Notes: generated by a model not told the origin, from the sequence alone. DNA of 64,000 nt from Rugalucina vietnamica (GCA_964017185.1 OZ024878.1:16947851-17011850), one strand, 5' to 3'. Shown: positions 1 through 10,270, numbered from the stretch's first letter. Numbers and translations: made by a program.

Positions 1-59
1 GCAACAGACAAGAAGCTCCGGCCCCAACCAACTAAAATGAATAGCTTTAAGTCGGGCCA

Positions 60-428
60 TCATAGAGTCTGACACCCGACCCACCGGCGTGCAGTTAAAG
101 AAGGCAGCATAGTTATCAACCATGATTGGGTTAAAAACTAAGCATGCAGACTGTCGCATAACATTCAAGTTATAACCTATACGTCTGTAACGAGTTATGA
201 TTTTTCTGAACTGAAACGAAGAATCATTAATTCCTTTAAGTTTCTTAAATTTGTAAACCAAGTCACCATAAAATTCAGGTTCCGAAAGGCCCTCACTTAA
301 AAGCATCTTTAATGTTTTATCATTAATCATTAATTCCTTTAAGTTTTTTAAATTTGTAAACTAAGTCACCATAAAATTTAGGTTCCGAAAGGCCCTCACT
401 TAAAAGCGTCTTTAACCCAACATTATAA
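60..428 (-). pseudogene. PLE reverse transcriptase C-terminal fragment with internal duplication
   Basis: Minus-strand fragment ending in the conserved tail CTPVGRASDS found in every copy here. A stretch of about 100 bp is duplicated inside it: a block with KFKKL and GLSEPEFYGDLVYKF coding is read twice, at about 226-325 and 328-415. The copy is therefore broken as well as truncated. Only the region after the catalytic domain is present, so no enzyme can be made. Confidence 0.55.
226..415. repeat. Local ~100-bp tandem duplication inside a PLE fragment
   Basis: The stretch from TTAATTCCTTTAAG through AAAAGC.TCTTTAA occurs at about 226-312 and again at 328-410, with a few substitutions. A single copy of the same stretch lies at 918-1003 in the neighbouring PLE unit, which shows the singleton is the original state. 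Confidence 0.75.
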
Positions 429-738
429 ACCGGTTTTACATAGCCATAACCTCACCCTCAGCTTCTGCAGTGGTTCATAACATTTAGTTAGTTCTTCGGT
501 CCTCGTGGTGAATCTCTAACTAGTCAATGAATCATCAAGAACAAACAAATAAATCACGATAAACATCCTGATGAATCAAAAACCAGGACTCACAGATTGA
601 GTAAGCTGCCCGACGATGGAGATCCCTGGGCGCCGAATAACCTACTAACTCCGGAGCAAAAGAAAAACACCAGTTGGACCCCGGTGGGCCAAGCAACAGA
701 CAAGAAGCTCCGGCCCCAACCAACTAAAATGAATAGCT

Positions 739-1005
739 TTAAGTCGGGGCCATCTTAGAGTCTGACGCCCGACCCACCGGCGTGCAATTAAAGAAGGCAG
801 CATAGTTATCAACCATGATTGGGTTAAAAACTAAGCATGCAGACTGTCGCATAACATTCAAGTTATAACCTATACGTCTGTAACGTGTTATGATTTTTCT
901 GAACTGAAAAGAAAAATCGTTAATTCCTTTAAGTTTCTTAAATTTGTAAACCAAGTCACCATAAAATTCAGGTTCCGAAAGGCCCTCACTTAAAAGCATC
1001 TTTAA
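739..1005 (-). pseudogene. PLE reverse transcriptase C-terminal fragment
   Basis: This minus-strand coding remnant holds GLSEPEFYGDLVYKFKKL, then RYRRIGYNLNVMRQSACLVF, and ends in NCTPVGRASDS before the stop. All are shared with the longer copy at 33573-34762. An open frame continues upstream to 1224, but that sequence is not element coding and is probably fortuitous. The catalytic part of the RT is missing. It is a 5'-truncated copy, as expected from incomplete target-primed reverse transcription. Confidence 0.6.
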
Positions 1006-1019
1006 TGTTTTATCTTGAA

Positions 1020-2201
1020 ATGATTCCGAGAAATACTCGTGATTTATGCAGAGCAATAGAAATTTTGAGCTTAGGAAGTGAGATGCAGCTGTTATTGACA
1101 ACACTACTAGCCGTTCACATATACGCATAGACATGGGACAACTTTCGACAGACAACATACACATATATCTTCTGTTAGTTGCCCATGATCTGCGAAATGA
1201 TTTCGTAACGTTTTTTTTTCTCATTCATAGTAAGCTGGCCTTTCTGTACCAGAAAGCCAAGGTAATCAAAGGATCACCATTTGTCACATTTGCAGAACAT
1301 GGGCCCCTGATGCTCCAAGCAATGCTTTCAAGACCTCAGCACTTTTGAGAAAATTTCTAAAGATTTTTGCCTGATGGACATCTTGGTCGTCTGACCGGAA
1401 ATATGTCACTGACTTTTATTCTCAGTTTGCAAGGTGGTTCCATTTTTTAATTTTGCATATCTAGTGGTTTTTTATGCATATATGGTTTTATGTTTTATAT
1501 AATGTCGGTCTGATGTAGAACTGCTGATGTCCGAACCATTATGAACATTCAATATTTCCAGTTCACCAGAAAAGATAAAATCTAACAATAACATAAGAAC
1601 GAAAACTGACTTTCCTTATATAAATAATGAAGTCAACTTGGATATAAGAATATATCCCCGGGGTCTGTTCCAATAAAGGAATGCCAGCTATGATTTAGTC
1701 TTACCGACAATAGGTCCCTCTAGTCTCTCGTTGTGGACAAACCGGTGATTGGTTACTTAGTATGTTGCACGTTATTTGAAATAGTCCCTCAGGAAAATTC
1801 ATTGAACGTTTTTCGTGTGTGAATACACATTCCTTCCATTTAGGGCATTTGTCTACATTGCTTCCAAAAGTGTAAGTAAAATGTCATTGTAATCAGCACA
1901 CTATGAATGAAACAAACCATAAACTGCCGAAGTAATCATGTAAAATGCAATTTAAATGTTTCAACCTTTGCAAAATATCGCAAGATCGTTTATTTATTTA
2001 TTTTTTTTTTTAATTCAGTTTTACGTCTTTTTCAAGATTATTTCAGCTCATATGAGACGGGCCAATCAGTAGGTGGGGCGAAAACGGGAGAACCCCGAGA
2101 AAAACCACCTGGCACACCCGCAAGCAGAACTTGGCTTGTCTAGATCGTTTAGGCACCTGATAAGTTATAGATAATCAACTGATTTTTATTTCACGGGGAG
2201 T
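1020..2201. other. Non-coding; diverged segmental-repeat block
   Basis: No gene is seen. The stretch at about 1490-2165 resembles 25190-25720 (CCCCGGGGTCTGTTCCAATA at 1655-1675 recurs near 25341) and weakly 37080-37960 and 50570-50735. About 1250-1400 is a degenerate copy of a mollusc-type tandem repeat (CCCTGATGCTCC.. followed by a CATCTTGGTC box) also present at 21590-21800 and 23550-24660. Confidence 0.55.
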
Positions 2202-2205
2202 GTTT
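2202..2205. repeat. Target site duplication, left (GTTT)
   Basis: GTTT immediately precedes the left LTR and is repeated immediately after the right LTR at 9130-9133. A 4-bp duplication lies within the 4-6 bp range of Ty3/gypsy integrases. Confidence 0.7.
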
Positions 2206-3036
2206 TGTTACGTGCCAGGCGTAACTAGAAGATTAAGGAAACCAACAAGTTGGTTAGCCAGCAACAAGCTTTGTTTAAAATTTAACAAATTTATTTAGAA
2301 GTGATTTAACCAGTAATTACATGTGAAACAATCAAAAGCATATATACAATCAAACAAAAATGAATGTACAATACCTTTCAAGATGTTAATTCCCTTAAAG
2401 AATGTCTGAATGTCCCTCAGAATTTTTTAACACAAGTCTGTATCAGTTTCTGATCCCAAGAATTAAAGTTTGTTTCAAAAAAGCACTATGTCCCAATCCA
2501 GAATCGAATATCACAAAGTAATACAAGAATAAGTTTAAATTCCAGTAAGATAGATTTTGACTTCTTAATAGTAACAGTACCCAAAGATTGTCCTTATGAA
2601 AATTTGTAGCCCTTATATAGCACTGAGGAACATTCAGGATTCTTCCAGCAAATTCTATGATATCATATACTAAAAATAACAAGTTGTTTACCAAAATTTA
2701 ATGTTTTGGAATATTCTAGAGAGGCCATTATCCTTCCAGAAAATTCCACAATATTCTTTTGACATAAAAAAAAAAGATTTTTCTAGAAGATTCTACATCT
2801 TTGGTTCTTCCAGATTTTCCCGAACTTTTCCGTCAAAGAACAATTTGAAATTTCTAGAAAATTCTGAAGTAAACAACCTGTTTATGTCCAATATCTGGGA
2901 CACTAAAAGTAAATAATTGCTAAGGACAACAAGTAAACATCATATGTATAACATCATACTTTCCTGGGCATACTCCCTTGGGAAGTTTACCAGTACTGAA
3001 TGCACATCTTTCAACAAGTAACTGTCATACATAACA
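2206..3036 (-). repeat. 3' LTR (coding orientation), 831 bp
   Basis: It begins TGTTACGTGCCAGGCG and ends CATACATAACA. It matches 8303-9129 almost base for base: I count four substitutions, one extra T in a T run and three extra A in an A run near 2767-2777. Open frames inside the LTR are conserved only because the two LTRs are near identical; they are not genes. Confidence 0.93.
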
Positions 3037-3048
3037 CTTCCCCTCTTC
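3037..3048 (-). other. Polypurine tract
   Basis: On the minus strand GAAGAGGGGAAG abuts the 3' LTR exactly. This is the expected plus-strand primer site for reverse transcription. Confidence 0.8.
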
Positions 3049-3183
3049 AAAGAAAAGAAAGTTTTATAAAATAAAGCTTTCTTTTGCAATACTGGATAAT
3101 TGTATACAATATGTTTAGCAAAATTTGTGCAAAACTAATCAAATACAACAGCACAAAGCTGGACATCAGCATTGTAGAGGCAC

Positions 3184-6100
3184 TTAAGCTCTGCTTAGGG
3201 TGTCTGGAATGATATTATCTCTTCCTCGGATATGTCTGATGTCAAGATTGTGCTCTTGCAACATGAGACTCCACCTGAGTAAACGCTGGTTCTTGTTTTT
3301 CATTTTATGTATGAAAGTCAGTGGATTGTGGTCACTGAAGACAACAATTGGTGCATGTGAAGAAGCTAAGTAAACTTCAAAGTGCTGAAGCGCAAGGATT
3401 AGAGATAGGCATTCTTTCTCTATGGTAGAGTAATTTCTCTGATGCTTGTTAAACTTTTTGGAAAAATAACAAACAGGATGGTCAACACCATTGTCATCTT
3501 CTTGCAACAATACACTGCCTGCACCAACATCACTGGCATCTACAGCCAACTTGAACTCTTTGTCAAAACTTGGTGCTAAGAGAACCGGAGCACCTCTAAG
3601 TATGGCCTTGAGCTTATCAAATGACTTCTGGCAGTCATCTGTCCAAACATACTTGGCCTTCTTACCAAGCAAGTTTGTCAGAGGCTCAGCTATAGCCGAG
3701 AAGTTGTTGCAGAATTTCCTGTAATATCCAGCCATACCCAGAAAGCGCATCAGTTGTCTTTTGCTAGTAGGTACAGGAAAATCTGAGATAGCCTCAACTT
3801 TAGCTTCTACAGGTTTTACCTGACCTTGACCTACAATGTGTCCAAGAAATGTCAAGTTTGCATGGCAAAATTCACTTTTTGCCAAGTTCACAGTTAGTTT
3901 AGCATCACTTAGCTGGTCAAAGAATGTTCTGATTGTCTGCAAGTGTTGTTGCCACTCCTCACTGAAGATAATAGCGTCGTCGATATAGGCTTTACAGCCA
4001 TCCAGATTGGAAATCAAACTGTTGACCAGCCGCTGAAAAGTCGCAGGCGAGTTCTTCATTCCAAATGGCATGACTTTATACTGGTACAGTCCATCTGGTG
4101 TAACAAATGCCGAGATCTCCTTTGCTCTGTCCGTGAGGGGTATGTGCCAAAATCCCTTTAGCAGATCGAACTTTGTAACATACTTGGCATGTCCAATATT
4201 ATCAATGCAGTCATCGATTCGTGGGATGGGAAAAGTGTCTGTTTTAGTGACAGAATTAACTTTTCGATAGTCTGTGCACATTCTAAATGTCCCGTCTGGC
4301 TTTGGTACAAGAATACAAGGAGAACTCCATTCACTTTGGCTGGGTTCAATGAAATCATTGTCCAGCAAATATTGAACTTCTTCCCTGAGATATTGCTGTT
4401 TTACAGGGTTCATTCTGTAAGGATGTTGCTTTACAGGTTTTGAACCTTCAATAATGTCAACATCATGAGAGATTTTGTCAGTTCTGGATGGAATGTCCGG
4501 AAATAAGTGCTCATATTCGAGAACTAACTGTTTCAGTTCAAGTCTTTTGTCTGAATCAAGGTGAGACAGTTTCTGATCAAGATTCTGTAATATGTCAGAA
4601 TTCTGGAGTTTCGATGACGAGGGATCAGATTTCTCCAAGTTGAAGTCCTCAGAGTCCATTTGATTTTGTTCATGAGGGACAGAATTAACTATATTTACTG
4701 ATGAAATAACAGAACTATCCCTATCAATATACTTCTTGAGCATATTAATGTGACATAGCTGTTTTTGCTTGCGCCTCCCAGGAGTGTTAACAATGTAATT
4801 CACGTCACTTAACTTTTTATCAACAGTATACGGGCCATAATATCTAGCTTGTAAAGGTCTGCCAGGAATGGGCAAGAGAGCAAGTACCTTGTCTCCAGGT
4901 TCAAAATTTCTGTCTTTAGCATTTTCATCATAACGAATCTTCATTTTGCTTTGAGCAGATTTGAGATTGGACCGAGCTGCATCACAGGCCTTTGATAGTC
5001 TGTTTTTGAAATCAGACACATACTGAAGTAAGTTCAAAGAACTGTCATCATCTGAGAGAAATTTCTCTTTTAGAAGTTTTAACGGTCCACGTACAGTGTG
5101 CCCAAAAACAAGCTCAAATGGGCTGAACCCCAGAGACTCTTGTACAGATTCTCTTACAGCAAATAGAAGCAAGTGTATGCCTTCATCCCAATCTTTTTCA
5201 GTGTCAAAGCAGTAAGATCTGATCATGTTTTTCAAAGTTTGATGGAATCTTTCTAAGGCACCTTGGCTTTCAGGGTGGTAAGCCGATGACTTGTATTGCT
5301 TAATTCCAAGTTCGTACATAACTTGCTGAAAAATTCCTGACATAAAATTTGAGCCCTGGTCTGACTGGATAGATTTTGGGAGGCCTACAAATGTGAAGAA
5401 CTTCACAAGTGCATTAACTATTGTTTTAGCCTTGATATTTCTGAGTGGGATAGCTTCAGGAAAGCGAGTTGAAGCACACATTATGGTCAGAAGATATTCA
5501 CAACCTTTCTTTGTTTTGGGTAAGGGACCTACACAATCAATAATCACTCTGCTGAAAGGTTCATCAAAGGCAGGAATGGGCTGCAATTGAGCTTTTGGAA
5601 TGGTCTGATTGGGCTTTCCTACCATTTGACAAGTGTGCCAGGATTTGCAATGCTGTGAAACATCAGATTTTAATCCTGGCCAGTAGAAATGATTTAGAAT
5701 CTTGTGATAGGTCTTATTTACACCTAAATGGCCTGACATGGGTGTTTCATGAGCCAAGTTTAAGATTTCAGGGCGATAAACCCTAGGAACCACAATCTGG
5801 TGGTTAACAGTCCACTCATCTGCTGCGGAGACATCCGGAGGACGCCATTTTCTCATCAAAATGCCATTTTTGACATAATAGCAAACAGGAACCTGGGATA
5901 TTTCATTTTCATTAAAAGCCCTTTCAAATAAAGGCGAGATCTCAGGATCAGTGTGTTGTTCTTTACAAAGCTGTGACCTTGACAGCTGGTCATGACCTTG
6001 GTCATTTGAGTTGGAAGGTGAAAGGTCATTTTCTGACCCTGACCTTGGATTGCTAGGGTCAGTCTGAATATCAGACTGACTAGGGGAAAGAGATGTTGAA

Positions 6101-7419
6101 ATCTCTTTATTAAAGGACTGACCTATCAAAGTGTCAGTTAAATTTATGTCCTGCATCCCATCATATAATTTGGCTTTCTTAGCCATTGCCCTAGTAACAG
6201 CACAAGAAGGGTAAAGGTCAGGAATTTCCTGCTCAATGGGATCAGGCGGTTGATCAACACATGGTGTGCTGGTCAAAAGTGGGTTTACCACAACCTTATC
6301 TCCTGCCAAATCATTGCCTAACAGCAAATGAATACCTTTAAAGGGTAAGGAAGGTCTAATACCTACAGCCACGGGACCTTTAACTAAATCTGAGGACAAA
6401 TAGATATTATGGAGCGGTACATTAACAAATCCACACTCTACGCCCTGGATAAGGACACTTGTCCCAGAAGAAGACTTCTCGGAAAATGGCAAGGTATCTG
6501 CCAAGATAAGGGATTGAGAAGCTCCGGTATCTCGTAAGATTTTAATAGGGGTAGACTGGGCAGAGTCACTGTTAAGTGACACAAAACCATCTGATAAGAA
6601 TGGTTCATAAATCTCCATAATAGAATCCTCAGAGACTGACTCTTTACAAGTTCTGGTCAGTATAGGGTTTTCATCCTGGATACAAGACTGTGGTTTAGCC
6701 TTTAAGGAGGTGAGGCCTGTTGGTTTAGCACTATCTAGATTTTCTCTTTCTTTCTTTCGTTTCAGTGCCAAACATTCAGAAATAATGTGGCCAGTTTTCT
6801 TACAACAATTACAAATTGGCTGGGATAAGGGATTTTGTCCTTTGTTTTCACTAGAAAATTTGGGTTTTGGACTGGAATTGTCAGTTGGATTACTGGGATT
6901 GGCTTTGGGACCGGACTGAGGGGAATATGGTTTTGACTGAGGGGTTATTTGCTTTGATTGAGGGTTATATGGTTTCCTAGGATATGGCTTGTTGACAAAT
7001 GAAGCCTTATGAGTCAAAGCATAGTCATCAGCTAAACGTGCTGCTGTTTCCAAGTTTTCAACTTCTCTTTCGTTCAAGAAAGCCTTAACATCAGAATTTA
7101 TGCACCGTTTGAATTCTTCAACAAGCATGAGCTGCCTTAGCTTTGCATGATCAGAACCTACTTTCTTTGAAGAACACCATCTATCAAATAGTTGCTCTTT
7201 TGTTCTAGCAAACTCAACATGAGTCTGGTCATGTTCTTTTCTACAGTCTCTAAATTTCTGTCTGTATGCCTCAGGGACCAGCTCATAAGCCTTAAGAATA
7301 AATTCCTTTACTGTATCATAATCTGAGCTTTGCTCAAGAGAAAGCTGAGTGTAAATTTCTCGAGCTTTACCAATTACAACACTTTGCAAAAGCAAGGTCC
7401 AATGCTCTTTTTTTGCCAT
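3184..7419 (-). CDS. gag-pol: Gag (C-terminal half)-protease-integrase-RT-RNase H polyprotein
   Basis: A 1411-residue open frame. Residues 1-110 are a SCAN/capsid-like helical Gag region. A CCHC zinc knuckle (C-x2-C-x4-H-x4-C, ICNCCKKTGH) lies near 202-215, after a Pro/Ser/Gln-rich linker. The protease motif DTGAS is near 297. Integrase follows: an HHCC zinc-binding region near 555-600, then the catalytic core with D near 625 (IIDCVGPL), D near 688 (SDQGSN) and E near 723. The last two are separated by exactly 35 residues (D35E). A GPY/F-type module (YYGPYTV) comes next. RT spans about 1015-1200 with YIDD near 1145 and PFGMKNSPATFQ. RNase H runs from DASDVGAG near 1291 to SDHNPLTF near 1363 and ends PDTLSRA. 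All catalytic residues are present and there is no internal stop. No envelope gene or chromodomain is seen. The ATG is 9 bp beyond the upstream ORF's stop, in a different frame. Confidence 0.92.
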   Translation of the reverse strand: MAKKEHWTLLLQSVVIGKAREIYTQLSLEQSSDYDTVKEFILKAYELVPEAYRQKFRDCRKEHDQTHVEFARTKEQLFDRWCSSKKVGSDHAKLRQLMLVEEFKRCINSDVKAFLNEREVENLETAARLADDYALTHKASFVNKPYPRKPYNPQSKQITPQSKPYSPQSGPKANPSNPTDNSSPKPKFSSENKGQNPLSQPICNCCKKTGHIISECLALKRKKERENLDSAKPTGLTSLKAKPQSCIQDENPILTRTCKESVSEDSIMEIYEPFLSDGFVSLNSDSAQSTPIKILRDTGASQSLILADTLPFSEKSSSGTSVLIQGVECGFVNVPLHNIYLSSDLVKGPVAVGIRPSLPFKGIHLLLGNDLAGDKVVVNPLLTSTPCVDQPPDPIEQEIPDLYPSCAVTRAMAKKAKLYDGMQDINLTDTLIGQSFNKEISTSLSPSQSDIQTDPSNPRSGSENDLSPSNSNDQGHDQLSRSQLCKEQHTDPEISPLFERAFNENEISQVPVCYYVKNGILMRKWRPPDVSAADEWTVNHQIVVPRVYRPEILNLAHETPMSGHLGVNKTYHKILNHFYWPGLKSDVSQHCKSWHTCQMVGKPNQTIPKAQLQPIPAFDEPFSRVIIDCVGPLPKTKKGCEYLLTIMCASTRFPEAIPLRNIKAKTIVNALVKFFTFVGLPKSIQSDQGSNFMSGIFQQVMYELGIKQYKSSAYHPESQGALERFHQTLKNMIRSYCFDTEKDWDEGIHLLLFAVRESVQESLGFSPFELVFGHTVRGPLKLLKEKFLSDDDSSLNLLQYVSDFKNRLSKACDAARSNLKSAQSKMKIRYDENAKDRNFEPGDKVLALLPIPGRPLQARYYGPYTVDKKLSDVNYIVNTPGRRKQKQLCHINMLKKYIDRDSSVISSVNIVNSVPHEQNQMDSEDFNLEKSDPSSSKLQNSDILQNLDQKLSHLDSDKRLELKQLVLEYEHLFPDIPSRTDKISHDVDIIEGSKPVKQHPYRMNPVKQQYLREEVQYLLDNDFIEPSQSEWSSPCILVPKPDGTFRMCTDYRKVNSVTKTDTFPIPRIDDCIDNIGHAKYVTKFDLLKGFWHIPLTDRAKEISAFVTPDGLYQYKVMPFGMKNSPATFQRLVNSLISNLDGCKAYIDDAIIFSEEWQQHLQTIRTFFDQLSDAKLTVNLAKSEFCHANLTFLGHIVGQGQVKPVEAKVEAISDFPVPTSKRQLMRFLGMAGYYRKFCNNFSAIAEPLTNLLGKKAKYVWTDDCQKSFDKLKAILRGAPVLLAPSFDKEFKLAVDASDVGAGSVLLQEDDNGVDHPVCYFSKKFNKHQRNYSTIEKECLSLILALQHFEVYLASSHAPIVVFSDHNPLTFIHKMKNKNQRLLRWSLMLQEHNLDIRHIRGRDNIIPDTLSRA

Positions 7420-7427
7420 TTCAAGTT

Positions 7428-8189
7428 TTATGCTACCTTCTCAAAATGTAGAAAATATTTATCAACCTCTTTTTCTTGAAATGGAGGAACGAGTCGGATA
7501 TGTTTTGTTACATCAAATATTTTGCTTGTGTCTGAAGATAAAGATTTTGATTTTGATTTTTCATTAAATTCAATTTCTTTGATTCTTAACTGAAATAGCC
7601 TTTCTCTTTCTTTTTCTTCATTTTCAAATCTCAATTTTTCTTTTTCAATTTCGAGCCGTTCTTCTCGTTCTAATTTTTCTTTTTCAAGCCTTTCTTCTCT
7701 TTCTAATTTTTCTTTTTCTAACTCAATTTTTTCTCGTTCTAATTCTCTTTGTTTTTCCTTCTCTCGTTCTTCCATTTCTAACTTTTGTTTATGCATTCTT
7801 TCTTCCCGTTCTAAAGTTTCCAATCTTATTCTTTCTTCCCTTTCGGCCTTTTCTGCCCTTATTCTTTCATCCCGTTCTAAAGTTTCCAACCTTATTCTTT
7901 CTTCATACTCAAATTTTAGTTTTTCCATCTCAATTTGTCTTTTGATTTCTAGTTCCCTCAACTGCAAGTCAGTCTGAGTGACTAGAATCTGAGAAGTAGC
8001 CGAGGAATCAAAAATTTCCTCGTCAACAAAAAACTGAATCAAAATGTTCTTAATTTCATGTTTTAACATGGAAGTCTTGATATTTGACAACCCATAATGA
8101 TCAGCTATGTCTAAGAGGTCACTCTTTTTGGCCTTATCTAACAGCTCCTGAGAAGGCGCAGCAATAAAGTCACTTAGTTTGAATGACAT
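7428..8189 (-). CDS. gag: Gag N-terminal coiled-coil protein
   Basis: 253 residues. The first 60 residues (FKLSDFIAAPSQELLDKAKK...) form a short helical domain. Residues about 75-220 are an unbroken charged coiled coil rich in E, R and K, with repeats of EERIRLETLE type. The end (VPPFQEKEVDKYFLHFEKVA) looks like the start of the capsid-like fold that continues in the next ORF. ORF1 stops at TAA (7430-7428). The next ORF is in another frame and is open back only to a TGA just upstream, so the two frames overlap by about 12 nt. I infer a single ancestral Gag split by a stop codon and a frame change near a run of seven A (7411-7417 region). Programmed shifting or reinitiation is the alternative. 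Confidence 0.8.
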   Translation of the reverse strand: MSFKLSDFIAAPSQELLDKAKKSDLLDIADHYGLSNIKTSMLKHEIKNILIQFFVDEEIFDSSATSQILVTQTDLQLRELEIKRQIEMEKLKFEYEERIRLETLERDERIRAEKAEREERIRLETLEREERMHKQKLEMEEREKEKQRELEREKIELEKEKLEREERLEKEKLEREERLEIEKEKLRFENEEKERERLFQLRIKEIEFNEKSKSKSLSSDTSKIFDVTKHIRLVPPFQEKEVDKYFLHFEKVA

Positions 8190-8279
8190 GGTTGCTTTTT
8201 GCTGGCTTTAGCTATTTAAACAGCAAACAGTGAAGATACTTTAGAATTTTAAATAAATTTGGTGCACAAGAAATTTCAA

Positions 8280-8298
8280 TCCCGGACTCGAGCCCCCA
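8280..8298 (-). other. tRNA primer binding site
   Basis: On the minus strand TGGGGGCTCGAGTCCGGGA lies 4 nt downstream of the 5' LTR. It starts with TGG, complementary to a tRNA CCA end, and its complement reads like a T-arm plus acceptor strand. I do not assign the tRNA identity. Confidence 0.7.
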
Positions 8299-8302
8299 AT
8301 TC

Positions 8303-9129
8303 TGTTACGTGCCAGGCGTAATTAGAAGATTAAGGAAACCAACAAGTTGGTTAGCCAGCAACAAGCTTTGTTTAAAATTTAACAAATTTATTTAGAAGTG
8401 ATTTAACCAGTAGTTACATGTGAAACAATCAAAAGCATATATACAATCAAACAAAAATGAATGTACAATACCTTTCAAGATGTTAATTCCCTTAAAGAAT
8501 GTCTGAATGTCCCTCAGAATTTTTAACACAAGTCTGTATCAGTTTCTGATCCCAAGAATTAAAGTTTGTTTCAAAATAGCACTATGTCCCAATCCAGAAT
8601 CGAATATCACAAAGTAATCCAAGAATAAGTTTAAATTCCAGTAAGATAGATTTTGACTTCTTAATAGTAACAGTACCCAAAGATTGTCCTTATGAAAATT
8701 TGTAGCCCTTATATAGCACTGAGGAACATTCAGGATTCTTCCAGCAAATTCTATGATATCATATACTAAAAATAACAAGTTGTTTACCAAAATTTAATGT
8801 TTTGGAATATTCTAGAGAGGCCATTATCCTTCCAGAAAATTCCACAATATTCTTTTGACATAAAAAAAGATTTTTCTAGAAGATTCTACATCTTTGGTTC
8901 TTCCAGATTTTCCCGAACTTTTCCGTCAAAGAACAATTTGAAATTTCTAGAAAATTCTGAAGTAAACAACCTGTTTATGTCCAATATCTGGGACACTAAA
9001 AGTAAATAATTGCTAAGGACAACAAGTAAACATCATATGTATAACATCATACTTTCCTGGGCATACTCCCTTGGGAAGTTTACCAGTACTGAATGCACAT
9101 CTTTCAACAAGTAACTGTCATACATAACA
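8303..9129 (-). repeat. 5' LTR (coding orientation), 827 bp
   Basis: Near-identical partner of 2206-3036, with the same TGTTACGTGCC start and CATAACA end. It is followed by GTTT at 9130-9133, the right-hand target duplication. Transcription would enter the element from here on the minus strand. Confidence 0.93.
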
Positions 9130-9137
9130 GTTTTGTA

Positions 9138-9534
9138 AATTAAAAGGTACAAGCAGGCAAAGATCAGGAAAAGGCGCAATCAGAAAAAGATTCCCACTCC
9201 AAAAACCAAGGTGGGAAAAAACCAAACTAACAATCAGGCACTTATACCATGAAAAATATCGTAAGCCGAATGAGCAGCTATTTCCCCAATAGGTGGCCAC
9301 TCAGTTACCTTAACTTAACTAAAAATATGAAAACATACATAAGGCGCCAACAGCACAAAAAAATTTAAACACCAAGACATAAAACAAAAAGAACCACCAC
9401 AGAAGTATCGACTTGGAACGATCAGTAACTCAAAGTTATTGGCGGGCTTAAACCGGTTTTACAGGTACCTAACCTCACCCTCACCTTCTGCAGTGGTTCA
9501 TAACATTTAGTTAGTTATTCGGTCCTCGTGGTGC
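9138..9534 (-). mobile_element. PLE 3' tail fragment
   Basis: On the minus strand this runs from the GAACCACTGCAGAAGGTGAG box to the terminal block TGATTGCGCC..GCCTGCTTGTACC. That block is shared with at least ten other places in the window (for example 41127-41758). No coding part is attached. The LTR element's right flank enters this copy within a few bases. Confidence 0.7.
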
Positions 9535-9602
9535 ACACTTTCAATGACCTTTAATCACGTCCTCACGAGTGAGGTCGTGATGAAAGATCACTCAAAGTGT
9601 GC
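9532..9602. repeat. Imperfect 70-bp hairpin
   Basis: GCACACTTTCAATGACC.. pairs with ..GATCACTCAAAGTGTGC across a CCTCAC/GTGAGG centre near 9565. It sits at the boundary between the PLE tail and the tandem repeat that follows. Confidence 0.75.
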
Positions 9603-10270
9603 TTTAATTTACAAAACACTGCACTTGGAACAAAAATCAGCTGATTATCTGTTTATCCTATAGGCTTTAAGGTCCAGATCCGCTTGTTATAACTGTGCAG
9701 TTGATCAGTGTCTTTGTCTTACTGTATAAATAGTTCTGTTCATAAGACAAGTTTTGTTGTGACACAGCTTTGTTTTCCAAATTTTGACATTTCCTAGGTT
9801 ATTGAGTACAGTAATAAGCCACATCATGAAAAAGGTGTAAATCTGTAATGTGATCAGCATGCACAACACCGCACTTGAAGCCAAAACCAGTTGATTTTCT
9901 GCTTTATCCTTTAAGCTGTAAGATCCATATCAGCTTGTTACAACTGTGCAGTTGTTCAGTGTTTTTGTCTTACTACTGTGACTGTATAAATTGTACTACT
10001 CATTAAGAATCATTTTGTTGTGACACAGCTGTTTCCAAAATTTCAATCACACTTTATAGGCTACATCATGGAAAAAACTCTGTAAATCTATTATGAGTAT
10101 AATGTGATCAGCATTCAGCAGTGCAAATTAACTAGCAGTAACATAACTTTTTAGTACAAAATAAAGAATTAGATCAGCTTTGTGACAACAGCGCAGCTTA
10201 TCTATGTCTTTGTTTTCATTGTATGGAAAGTACAGCCATTAAAGATAGACTTTGTTGTGCCATGGCACTT
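9603..10270. repeat. Tandem repeat, ~260-bp unit, about 2.6 copies
   Basis: The unit starting CACTTG.A.C and running through CTGTGCAGTTG.TCAGTG..TTGTCTTACT..TTTTGTTGTGACACAGCT occurs at about 9605-9800 and 9868-10050, with a decayed third copy at 10120-10270. Non-coding. Confidence 0.7.

Larger units (their letters stand above)
1..1005 (-). mobile_element. Penelope-like element, two partial copies head to tail
   Basis: Read on the minus strand, this holds the 3' end of a reverse transcriptase ORF (1005-745), its 3' untranslated tail (740 to about 432), then directly the same RT segment again (about 428-60) and the start of another tail (60-1). The junction near 428-432 joins the end of a tail to the middle of the coding region, so these are partial units in tandem. 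Partial tandem and inverted arrangements are usual for Penelope-like elements. Assignment rests on comparison with the longest copy at 33573-35385. Confidence 0.6.
2206..9129 (-). mobile_element. Complete Ty3/gypsy LTR retrotransposon, Gmr1-like domain order
   Basis: This 6.9-kb element has direct TG...CA LTRs at 2206-3036 and 8303-9129, a 4-bp duplication, a primer binding site next to the right LTR and a polypurine tract next to the left LTR. Two long ORFs lie on the minus strand. Domain order is Gag, zinc knuckle, protease, integrase, reverse transcriptase, RNase H. Integrase upstream of RT is unusual for Ty3/gypsy and is the hallmark of the Gmr1 group first described from cod and found in other aquatic animals. 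The LTRs differ by about four substitutions and two indels, so the insertion is young. Only the gag region looks damaged. Confidence 0.92.

Noticed and set aside
535-723. ORF with GASCLLLGPPGSNWCFSFAP, seen again at 20580 and 24799
   Set aside because: Minus-strand reading of the PLE 3' untranslated tail; repeated because the tail is repeated.
2443-2916. ORFs of 83 and 71 codons repeated at 8539-9009
   Set aside because: They lie wholly inside the two LTRs and are conserved only because the LTRs are near identical.
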